From Litoditis marina (lineage: Eukaryota > Nematoda > Chromadorea > Rhabditida > Rhabditidae), in the NCBI GenBank assembly GCA_964036275.1, contig OZ038434.1, positions 18,217,879 to 18,281,878 on the forward strand: a DNA stretch of 64,000 nt, in the 5' to 3' direction. The notes beneath the pieces are model-generated. The model was given only the letters and a program-made list of their open reading frames with translations. It ran no database searches and was not told the origin of the DNA. Position numbers and translations under genes: made by a program. Below, in pieces: positions 14,623 through 24,700 of this stretch (position 1 is its first letter; each line of letters opens with the position of its first letter).

Positions 14623-16511
14623 CGGACATCTTCACGGACATCATTTTTGTGTTGGTTGGATTAACCTTTTTATGGAGTCAGGATCTCTACACATTAACAC
14701 AATTGCTTTTTCTAAATATATTAATATATTCACACTAAGTTGGTGTTTGAAATTCAAAAACTGCGTTACAAGTTTGGTTACTAAGCATTCTATCAGAAAC
14801 CGTGATCAGTCCTTGATTTCGGGCAGCGCACGTGTGGCGCCGTCCATTTCTTTCTTTCTTCGTGACCATTTGGATCAGTCGGCAGAGCAGCGCTCTACAG
14901 TTCAGTAGGCCGAGGGTTCTAATCCCTTCACGAACATCATTTTTGTTTTTGTTCGATTAATATTTTTATGGAGTCAGAATCTCTACAGATTAACCAGATT
15001 AACACAATTGCTTTTTCTAAATATATTAATATATTCACACTAAGTTGGTGTTTGAAATACAAAAACTGCGTTACAAGTTTGGTTACTAAGCATTCTATCA
15101 GAAACCGTGATCAGTCCTTGATTTCGGGCAGCGCACGTGTGGCGCCGTCCATTTCTTTCTTTCTTCGTGACCATTTGGATCAGTCGGCAGAGCAGCGCTC
15201 TACAGTTCAGTAGGCCGAGGGTTCTAATCTCTTCACGAACATCATTTTTGTTTTTGTTCGATTAATATTTTTATGGAGTCAGAATCTCTACAGATTAACC
15301 AGATTAACACAATTGCTTTTTCTAAATATATTAATATATTCACACTAAGTTGGTGTTTGAAATACAAAAACTGCGTTACAAGTTTGGTTACTAAGCATTC
15401 TATCAGAAACCGTGATCAATCCTTGATTTCGGGCAGCGCACGTGTGGCGCCGTCCATTTCTTTCTTTCTTCGTGACCATTTGGATCAGTCGGCAGAGCAG
15501 CGCTCTACAGTCCAGTAGGCCTAGGGTTCGAATCCCTTCACGAACATCATTTTTGTGTTGGTTGGATTAACCTTTCATGGAGTCAGGATCTCTACACATT
15601 AACACAATTGTTTTTTCGAAATATTTTAATATATTCACACTAAGTTGATGTTTGAAATACAAAAACTGCGTTACAAGTTTGGTTAGTAAGCATTCTCTCA
15701 GAAACCGTGATCAATTCTTGATTTCGGGCAGCGCACGTGTGCCGCCGTCTATTTCTTTCTTTCTTCGTGACCATTTGGCTCAGTCGGCAGAGCAGCGCCC
15801 CACAGTCCAGTAGGCCGAGGGTTCTAATCCCTTCACGAACATCATTTTTGTGTGTTGGATTAACCTTTTATGGAGTCAGGATCTCTACACATTAACACAA
15901 TTGCTTTTTCGAAATATTTTAATATGTTCACACTAAGTTGATATTTGAAATACAAAAACTGCGTTACAAGTTTGGTTAGTAAGCATTCTCTCAGAGACCG
16001 TGATCAATCCTTGATTTCGGGCAGCGCATGTGTGCCGCCGTCTATTTCTTTCTTTCTTCGTGACCATTTGGCTCAGTCGGCAGAGCAGCGCCCCACAGTC
16101 CAGTAGGCCGAGGGTTCTAATCCCTTCACGAACATCATTTTTGTGTGTTGGATTAACCTTTTATGGAGTCAGGATCTCTACACATTAACACAATTGCTTT
16201 TTCGAAATATTTTAATATATTCACACTAAGTTGATGTTTGAAATACAAAAACTGCGTTACAAGTTTGGTTAGTAAGCATTCTCTCAGAAACCGTGATCAA
16301 TCCTTGATTTCGGGCAGCGCACGTGTGCCGCCGTCTATTTCTTTCTTTCTTCGTGACCATTTGGCTCAGTCGGCAGAGCAGCACCCCACAGTCCAGTAGG
16401 CCGAGGGTTCTAATCCCTTCACGAACATCATTTTTGTGTGTTGGATTAACCTTTTATGGAGTCAGGATCTCTACACATTAACACAATTGCTTTTCGAAAT
16501 ATTTTAATATA
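14623..16511 (+). repeat. Tandem tRNA-like (SINE-derived) array 1
   Basis: Six units and a partial seventh, spaced ~305 bp for the first units and ~295-297 bp for the later ones, judged from the CACGAACATCATTTTTG landmark. Each unit has a T/C-rich TTTCTTTCTTTC lead, then a tRNA-like domain with A-box-like TGGCTCAGTCGG (TGGATCAGTCGG in the first three) and B-box GGTTCGAATCC (often mutated to GGTTCTAATCC), then a T-rich tail. The arms TTCGTGA and TCACGAA can pair as an acceptor-like stem, GCTC/GAGC as a D stem and AGGG/CCCT as a T stem. The junction from satellite B carries a partial duplication of CGGACATC. Reading frames of 81-116 aa inside the units are not considered genes. Confidence 0.85.
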
Positions 16512-16515
16512 TCGC

Positions 16516-16535
16516 GCGGAGCGCGAAGCGCTCTG
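16516..16535 (+). other. GC-rich hairpin at 5' end of Helitron-like element
   Basis: GCGGAGCGC pairs with GCGCTCTGC around a GAA loop, a 9-bp stem with one G-T pair. It lies a few bases inside the element's 5' TC. It is repeated at 29,733-29,752. Confidence 0.7.
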
Positions 16536-16787
16536 CGTGAGTTGTCTTTGGTTTGGCCATTGCGGACTCGTTTTTTCCTTTTAATTAACAAAAATCCTCA
16601 AACATGTTCTTTTTTTGAAAACTAAAAGGAGAGAACGTTAGAGAATCACGAATTGAACATTGTGTGAAAATTTCAGCCAAATCGGATTATTTTCGCCTGA
16701 GTTATGGTTTCGTGTCGTTGTTGAAAAGTTCCGCCGTAATTCGTCCCTCCTCCCTCCTCCCTCGTCCCTCACGGAATTCTGTCCGCA

Positions 16788-17870
16788 TCGTAGTGGAAAA
16801 ACTACTGAACCAATTTGGCTGAAATTTGAAACATCTATTCTATGGCAAAAGTTAGCTCGTCGCGCCAAGTATGAAATGTATATGTAATCTCTGGCGCCGG
16901 GCGCGGGCGCCAATAGGCGCCAAAAACGACTATTGGAAAAACTATCGAACCGATTTAGCTGAAATTTGAAACATGAGTTCTAGTGCAAAATTTAGCATGT
17001 CGCGCCAAATATGAGATGTATAGCTCCTCATTGGCGCCGGGCGCGGGCGCCAATAGGCGCCAAAAACCACTATTGGAAAAACTACCGAACCGATTTAGCT
17101 GAAATTTGAAACGTGAGTTATAATGCAAAAGTTAGCCCGTCGCGCCAAATCTGAGATGAATACATCACCATTGGCGCCCGGCGCTGGCGCCAATAGGCGC
17201 CAAAAACGGCAAAACAATATTTATCATCAACTAAAATGTTGAACACTAATAGAAATTGAATAATTTGGTGGAAAGTGTGAAAGTCTTTTTCCAAAACTGA
17301 AATTTTTCTTCTGGCGCTCGAACCAGGCGCCAGATGGCGCCAAAACCCAAACTCACGACAGCGTCAATGGAATCGTCTGAAATTCGGTACACTAAATAAC
17401 TATCACATGGCAAGTAAGATGCTCAATCTGAAAATCAAAAAAAGTTCTGTTGGAATTGTGCGCTGGCGCCAATTGGCGCCAAAGTTGGAAAAATATCAGT
17501 TATCGTCAATCAAACTGTTTCAAGTTAACATATATTGAATATTCCAATGTGAAATAAAGATCCACAAATTTAAAATCGAATTTTATCGTCTGGCTCGGAA
17601 CAGACGCCAAATGGCGCCAAAACAAAAACACACGAAACTGACAATTGAATAGTTTGAATATTGCTCCAATCAGTATTTGACACATGTAGTGTGTACTGGT
17701 AGCTCACAAACCTAGAAAATTTCGTTTCGTTCTGGCGCCAGACGCGTGTGTCAATTGACGCAGGAATGAAAAAAAAATTCAACGAAGGTTTTTGATGTGG
17801 TATTGGAAATAATGGCTATATTGTAAGTGAGTTGGTGTCTCTAATTGTAGATTTGTCAATGGCGCCAATC
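16788..17870 (+). repeat. Decaying ~140-bp tandem repeats centred on GGCGCC palindromes
   Basis: Three clear units start near 16,792, 16,935 and 17,074 with GGAAAAACTAYYGAACC, followed by TTNGCTGAAATTTGAAAC and a terminal cluster of three GGCGCC palindromes. Weaker clusters continue at about 17,325, 17,464, 17,617, 17,733 and 17,860 with fewer palindromes (2, 2, 1, 1, 1), so the array decays left to right. I counted 16 GGCGCC sites by eye. The second copy lies 13,217 bp downstream. No function is claimed. Confidence 0.75.
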
Positions 17871-18090
17871 CCCATCGCTCATCGGAACGTTTAGCGTTTT
17901 TGTTCAGTTGTTGATAGTCACAGAGCCAGTAACCTGCGTTATATTACAACATCAGCAATTTTATGGTCTGCATTCGGCTTCTTGCACACACAAAACTGAG
18001 ATTTCCATAATAATATAATGAGTTCACAAGATTCACTCTGTAAATAGGCAACATATGAAGTTGTAGGAGTACAACTAGCAAAAAAAGGAC

Positions 18091-18463
18091 AATTAGTAAA
18101 AAGTGGGGGAACCAACAAATGTGTGAGTTGTGTTTGGTTCGACCTCGATATCAGCAAAAAGTGAACGATACGAATTGCTGTGATACTGTAGCAGAAGTAT
18201 TCTGCAAAAATAGAACAATACAAATGTTGCACAATGGTTCACAACGCACGCATGTCGTCAAAGCACACATGAAATACCCTTCGGCAATTTCTGAAATATC
18301 ATGCGGGCTTCGTGAACCATTGTGCAACATTTGTATTGTTCTATTTTTGCAGAATACTTCTGCTACAGTATCACAGCAATTCGTATCGTTCACTTTTTGC
18401 TGATATCGAGGTCGAACCAAACACAACTCACACATTTGTTGGTTCCCCCACTTTTTACTAATT
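18091..18463. repeat. 152-bp inverted repeat with 69-bp loop (long hairpin)
   Basis: Left arm 18,091-18,242 (AATTAGTAAAAAGTGGGGG to GGTTCAC) and right arm 18,312-18,463 (GTGAACC to CTTTTTACTAATT) are reverse complements with no mismatch found by eye. The loop is 18,243-18,311. Because of this symmetry, both strands open with the same 43-residue reading frame, beginning MCELCLVRPRYQQ, at 18,119 and 18,435; these are products of the palindrome. The right arm overlaps the 3' end of the Helitron-like element. Confidence 0.9.
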
Positions 18464-18706
18464 CACACTAAGTTGATGTTTGAAATACAAAAACTGCGTT
18501 ACAAGTTTGGTTAGTAAGCATTCTCTCAGAAGCCGTCATCAATCCTTGATTTCGGGCAGTGCACGTGTGACGCCGTCCATTTCTTTCTTTCTTCGTGACC
18601 ATTTGGCTCAGCCGGCAGAGCAGCGCTCTACAGTGCAGTAGACCTAGGGTTCGAATCCTTTCACGGACATCATTTTTGTTTTTGTTCGATTAACCTTTTT
18701 ATGGAG
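18462..18706 (+). repeat. tRNA-like unit, 3' part after the insertion
   Basis: Continuation of the unit interrupted at 16,511. It holds the best-preserved internal promoter of array 1: A box TGGCTCAGCCGG (18,604-18,615) and B box GGTTCGAATCC (18,648-18,658). It ends ATGGAG, then ATAAGATGAAC of satellite B. The same junction recurs at 31,923 and, inverted, at 55,331. Confidence 0.85.
18604..18658 (+). promoter_or_regulatory. Internal Pol III type-2 promoter (A and B boxes)
   Basis: TGGCTCAGCCGG and GGTTCGAATCC match the A-box and B-box consensus of tRNA genes at a spacing usual for tRNA-derived SINEs. Activity is unknown. Confidence 0.6.
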
Positions 18707-21700
18707 ATAAGATGAACATTTTTGAGTTTCTACACATGAGAGAAGTTCAAAAATACCAAGTTTGAACACTAAATCCCACGTAGTGCGAAAATCGCAACTC
18801 CATTCACGTCAACTTGGGGGTGTTTTTGGTTAGCACGGCACGGCCACTCAATTATTTCGGGACTGTTTCAACTTATGCAAATAAGATGAACATTTTTAAG
18901 TTTCTACACATGAGAGGAGTTCAAAAATACCAAGTTTGAATACTAAATCCCACGTAGGGCGAAAATCGCAACTCCATTCACGTCAACTTGGGGGTGTTTT
19001 TGGTTAGCACCGCCACTCAATTATTTCGGGACTGTTTTAACTTATGCTAATAAGACGAACATTTTTGAGTTTCTACACATGAGGGGAGTTCAAAAATACC
19101 AAGTTTGAACACTAAATCTCACGTAGGGCAAAAATCGCAACTCCATTCACGTCAATTTGGGGGTGTTTTTGGTTAGCACCGCCACTCAATTATTTCGGGA
19201 CTGTTTCAACTTATGCAAATAAGATGAACATTTTTGAGTTTCTACACATGAGAGGAGTTCAAAAATACCAAGTTTGAATACTAAATCTCACGTAGGGCGA
19301 AAATCGCAACTCCATTCACGTCAACTTGGGGGTGTTTTTGGTTAGCACCGTCACTCAATTATTTCGGGACTGTTTCAACTTATGCAAATAAGATGAACAT
19401 TTTTAAGTTTCTACACATGAGAGGAGTTCAAAAATACCAAGTTTGAATACTAAATCCCACGTAGGGCGAAAATCGCAACTCCATTCACGTCAACTGGGGG
19501 GTGTTTTTGGTTAGCACCGCCACTCAATTATTTCGGGACTGTTTCAACTTATACAAATAAGATGAACATTTTTGAGTTCCTACACATGAGAGGAGTTCAA
19601 AAATACCAAGTTTGAATACTAAATCTCACGTAGGGCGAAAATCGCAACTCCATTCACGTCAACTGGGGGGTGTTTTTGGTTAGCACCGCCACTCAATTAT
19701 TTCGGGACTGTTTCAACTTATACAAATAAGATGAAAATTTTTAAGTTTCTACACATGAGAGGAGTTCAAAAATACCAAGTTTGAATACTAAATCTCACGT
19801 AGGGCGAAAATCGCAACTCCATTCACGTCAACTTGGGGGTGTTTTTGGTTAGCACCGCCACTCAATTATTTCGGGACTGTTTCAACTTATTCAAATAAGA
19901 CGAACATTTTTGAGTTTCTACACATGAGGGGAGTTCAAAAATACCAAGTTTGAATACTAAATCTCACGTAGGGCGAAAATCGCAACTCCATTCACGTCAA
20001 TTTGGGGGTGTTTTTGGTTAGCACCGCCACTCAATTATTTCGGGACTGTTTCAACTTATACAAATAAGATGAACATTTTTAAGTTTCTACACATGAGAGG
20101 AGTTCAAAAATACCAAGTTTGAATACTAAATCTCACGTAGGGCGAAAATCGCAACTCCATTCACGTCAACTTGGGGGTGTTTTTGGTTAGCACGGCCACT
20201 CAATTATTTCGGGACTGTTTCAACTTATGCAAATAAGATGAACATTTTTGAGTTTCTACACATGAGAGGAGTTCAAAAACACCAAGTTTGAACACTAAAT
20301 CCCACGTAGGGCGAAAATCGCAACTCCATTCACGTCAACTTGGGGGTGTTTTTGGTTAGCACGGCCACTCAATTATTTCGGGACTGTTTAAACTTATACA
20401 AGTAAGATGAACATTTTTAAGTTTTTACACATGAGAGGAGTTCAAAAATACCACGTTTGAATACTAAATCTCACGTAGGGCGAAAATCGCAACTCCATTC
20501 ACGTCAATTTGGGGGTGTTTTTGGTTAGCACCGCCACTCAATTATTTCGGGACTGTTTCAACTTATACAAATAAGATGAACATTTTTAAGTTTCTACACA
20601 TGAGAGGAGTTCAAAAATACCAAGTTTGAATACTAAATCTCACGTAGGGCGAAAATCGCAACTACATTCACGTCAACTTGGGGGTGTTTTTGGTTAGCAC
20701 GGCCACTCAATTATTTCGGGACTGTTTCAACTTATGCAAATAAGATGAACATTTTTGAGTTTCTACACATGAGAGGAGTTCAAAAACACCAAGTTTGAAC
20801 ACTAAATCCCACGTAGGGCAAAAATCGCAACTCCATTCACGTCAACTTGGGGGTGTTTTTGGTTAGCACGGCCACTCAATTATTTCGGGACTGTTTCAAC
20901 TTATACAAATAAGATGAACATTTTTAAGTTTCTACACATGAGAGGAGTTCAAAAATACCAAGTTTGAATACTAAATCTCACGTACGGCGAAAATCGCAAC
21001 TCCATTCACGTCAACTTGGGGGTGTTTTTGGTTAGCACCGCCACTCAATTATTTCGGGACTGTTTCAACTTATGCAAATAAGATGAACATTTTTAAGTTT
21101 CTACACATGAGAGGAGTTCAAAATTACCAAGTTTGAATACTAAATCTCACGTAGGGCGAAAATCGCAACTCCATTCACGTCAACTTGGGGGTGTTTTTGG
21201 TTAGCACCGCCACTCAATTATTTCGGGACTGTTTCAACTTATACAGATAAGATGAACATTTTTAAGTTTCTACACATGAGAGGAGTTCAAAAATACCAAG
21301 TTTGAATACTAAATCTCACGTAGGGCAAAAATCGCAACTCCATTCACGTCAACTTGGGGGTGTTTTTGGTTAGCACGGCCACTCAATTATTTCGGGACTG
21401 TTTCAACTTATGCAAATAAGATAAACATTTTTAAGTTTCTACACATGAGAGGAGTTCAAAAATACCAAGTTTGAATACTAAATCTCACGTAGGGCGAAAA
21501 TCGCAACTCCATTCACGTCAATTTGGGGGTGTTTTTGGTTAGCACCGCCACTCAATTATTTCAGGACTGTTTCAACTTATGCTAATAAGATGAACATTTT
21601 TGAGTTTCTACACATGAGAGGAGTTCAAAAATACCAAGTTTGAACACTAAATCTCACGTAGGGCAAAAATCGCAACTCCATTCACGTCAATTTGGGGGTG

Positions 21701-24700
21701 TTTTTGGTTAGCACCGCCACTCAATTATTTCGGGACTGTTTCAACTTATGCTAATAAGATGAACATTTTTGAGTTTCTACACATGAGGGGAGTTCAAAAA
21801 TACCAAGTTTGAATACTAAATCTCACGTAGGGCAAAAATCGCAACTCCATTCACGTCAACTTGGGGGTGTTTTTGGTTAGCACCGCCACTCAATTATTTC
21901 GGGACTGTTTCAACTTATGCAAATAAGATGAACATTTTTAAGTTTCTACACATGAGAGGAGTTCAAAAATACCAAGTTTGAATACTAAATCTCACGTAGG
22001 GCGAAAATCGCAACTCCATTCACGTCAACTTGGGGGTGTTTTTGGTTAGCACCGCCACTCAATTATTTCGGGACTGTTTCAACTTATACAAATAAGATGA
22101 ACATTTTTAAGTTTCTACACATGAGAGGAGTTCAAAAATACCAAGTTTGAATACTAAATCTCACGTAGGGCGAAAATCGCAACTCCATTCACGTCAACTT
22201 GGGGGTGTTTTTTGTTAGCACGGCCACTCAATTATTTCGGGACTGTTTCAACTTATGCAATGAAGATGAACATTTTTGAGTTTCTACACATGAGAAGAGT
22301 TCAAAAATACCAAGTTTGAATACTAAATCTCACGTAGGGCAAAAATCGCAACTCCATTCACGTCAATTTGGGTGTGTTTTTGGTTAGCACCGCCACTCAA
22401 TTATTTCGGGACTGTTTCAACTTATACAAATAAGATGAACATTTTTAAGTTTCTACACATGAGAGGAGTTCAAAAATACCAAGTTTGAATACTAAATCTC
22501 ACGTAGGGCGAAAATCGCAACTCCATTCACGTCAACTTGGGGGTGTTTTTGGTTAGCACGGCCACTCAATTATTTCGGGACTGTTTCAACTTATGCAAAT
22601 AAGATGAATATTTTTGAGTTTCTACACATGAGAGGAGTTCAAAAACACCAAGTTTGAACACTAAATCCCACGTAGGGCGAAAATCGCAACTCCATTCACG
22701 TCAACTTGGGGGTGTTTTTGGTTAGCACGGCCACTCAATTATTTCGGGACTGTTTAAACTTATACAAGTAAGATGAACACTTTTAAGTTTCTACACATGA
22801 GAGGAGTTCAAAAATACCACGTTTGAATACTAAATCTCACGTAGGGCGAAAATCGCAACTCCATTCACGTCAATTTGGGGGTGTTTTTGGTTAGCACCGC
22901 CACTCAATTATTTCGGGACTGTTTCAACTTATACAAATAAGATGAACATTTTTAAGTTTCTACACATGAGAGGAGTTCAAAAATACCAAGTTTGAATACT
23001 AAATCTCACGTACGGCGAAAATCGCAACTCCATTCACGTCAACTTGGGGGTGTTTTTGGTTAGCACCGCCACTCAATTATTTCGGGACTGTTTCAACTTA
23101 TGCAAATAAGATGAACATTTTTAAGTTTCTACACATGAGAGGAGTTCAAAAATACCAAGTTTGAATACTAAATCTCACGTAGGGCGAAAATCGCAACTCC
23201 ATTCACGTCAACTTGGGGGTGTTTTTGGTTAGCACCGCCACTCAATTATTTCGGGACTGTTTCAACTTATACAGATAAGATGAACATTTTTAAGTTTCTA
23301 CACATGAGAGGAGTTCAAAAATACCAAGTTTGAATACTAAATCTCACGTAGGGCGAAAATCGCAACTCCATTCACGTCAACTTGGGGGTGTTTTTGGTTA
23401 GCACGGCCACTCAATTATTTCGGGACTGTTTCAACTTATGCAAATAAGATAAACATTTTTAAGTTTCTACACATGAGAGGAGTTCAAAAATACCAAGTTT
23501 GAATACTAAATCTCACGTAGGGCGAAAATCGCAACTCCATTCACGTCAATTTGGGGGTGTTTTTGGTTAGCACCGCCACTCAATTATTTCAGGACTGTTT
23601 CAACTTATGCTAATAAGATGAACATTTTTGAGTTTCTACACATGAGAGGAGTTCAAAAATACCAAGTTTGAACACTAAATCTTACGTAGGGCAAAAATCG
23701 CAACTCCATTCACGTCAATTTGGGGGTGTTTTTGGTTAGCACCGCCACTCAATTATTTCGGGACTGTTTCAACTTATGCTAATAAGATGAACATTTTTGA
23801 GTTTCTACACATGAGGGGAGTTCAAAAATACCAAGTTTGAATATTAAATCTCACGTAGGGCGAAAATCGCAACTCCATTCACGTCAACTTGGGGGTGTTT
23901 TTGGTTAGCACCGCCACTCAATTATTTCGGGACTGTTTCAACTTATGCAAATAAGATGAACATTTTTAAGTTTCTACACATGAGAGGAGTTCAAAAATAC
24001 CAAGTTTGAATACTAAATCTCACGTAGGGCGAAAATCGCAACTCCATTCACGTCAACTTGGGGGTGTTTTTGGTTAGCACCGCCACTCAATTATTTCGGG
24101 ACTGTTTCAACTTATACAAATAAGATGAACATTTTTAAGTTTCTACACATGAGAGGAGTTCAAAAATACCAAGTTTGAATACTAAATCTCACGTAGGGCG
24201 AAAATCGCAACTCCATTCACGTCAACTTGGGGGTGTTTTTTGTTAGCACGGCCACTCAATTATTTCGGGACTGTTTCAACTTATGCAAATAAGATGAACA
24301 TTTTTAAGTTTCTACACATGAGAGGAGTTCAAAAATACCAAGTTTGAATACTAAATCTCACGTAGGGCGAAAATCGCAACTCCATTCACGTCAATTTGGG
24401 GGTGTTTTTGGTTAGCACCGCCACTCAATTATTTCAGGACTGTTTCAACTTATGCTAATAAGATGAACATTTTTGAGTTTCTACACATGAGAGGAGTTCA
24501 AAAATGCCAAGTTTGAACACTAAATCTCACGTAGGGCAAAAATCGCAACTCCATTCACGTCAATTTGGGGGTGTTTTTGGCTAGCACCGCCACTCAATTA
24601 TTTCGGGACGGTTTCAACTTATGCTAATAAGATGAACATTTTTGAGTTTCTACACATGAGGGGAGTTCAAAAATACCAAGTTTGAACACTAAATCTCACG

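Larger units (their letters stand above)
16512..18461 (+). mobile_element. Helitron-like non-autonomous element, copy 1
   Basis: The insertion begins TC (16,512) and ends CTAA (18,458-18,461), is flanked by A on the left and T on the right, and has no target duplication. Removing it restores TTTTAATATA|TTCACACTAAG, the sequence found in intact tRNA-like units, including the orthologous unit of the inverted array (~55,560-55,590). TC...CTRR with A|T insertion is the established Helitron signature. It has no Rep/helicase reading frame, so it would be non-autonomous. It is odd for a Helitron in having a GC-rich hairpin (GAGCGC-GAA-GCGCTC) at the 5' end and a long inverted repeat at the 3' end instead of a short 3' hairpin. 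One base (T) is shared at the two junctions, so the ends are uncertain by 1 bp. A foldback element is the main alternative. Confidence 0.65.
4743..19855 (+). repeat. Copy 1 of a ~15-kb tandem duplication
   Basis: This segment recurs directly downstream as copy 2 (19,818-33,072). The left part aligns at offset 15,075 (for example TTATTCAAATAAGACG at ~4,813 and ~19,888, and TATGCAATGAAG at ~7,180 and ~22,255). The right part, including the tRNA-like array and Helitron-like element, aligns at offset 13,217 and looked identical in every line compared. The first mismatch on the left is at 4,742/19,817 and on the right at 19,856/33,073, so the crossover lies within 19,818-19,855. Sporadic single-base differences exist, for example ATGCTAAT near 6,340 versus ATGCAAAT near 21,415. 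Confidence 0.85.

Noticed and set aside
14558..15518. 81- and 116-aa frames in the tRNA-like units (also 27,775-28,735 and 56,571-56,807)
   Set aside because: They cover the tRNA-like region including the A and B boxes, repeat once per unit and are broken in the later units by small changes; no splice or start context supports them.
16638..16913. 75- and 91-aa overlapping frames in the Helitron-like element
   Set aside because: They lie on opposite strands over repeat DNA, with no recognisable Rep, helicase or other domain.
18119..18435. Two cysteine-rich 94-aa frames on opposite strands
   Set aside because: They are the same sequence read from both arms of the 152-bp inverted repeat.
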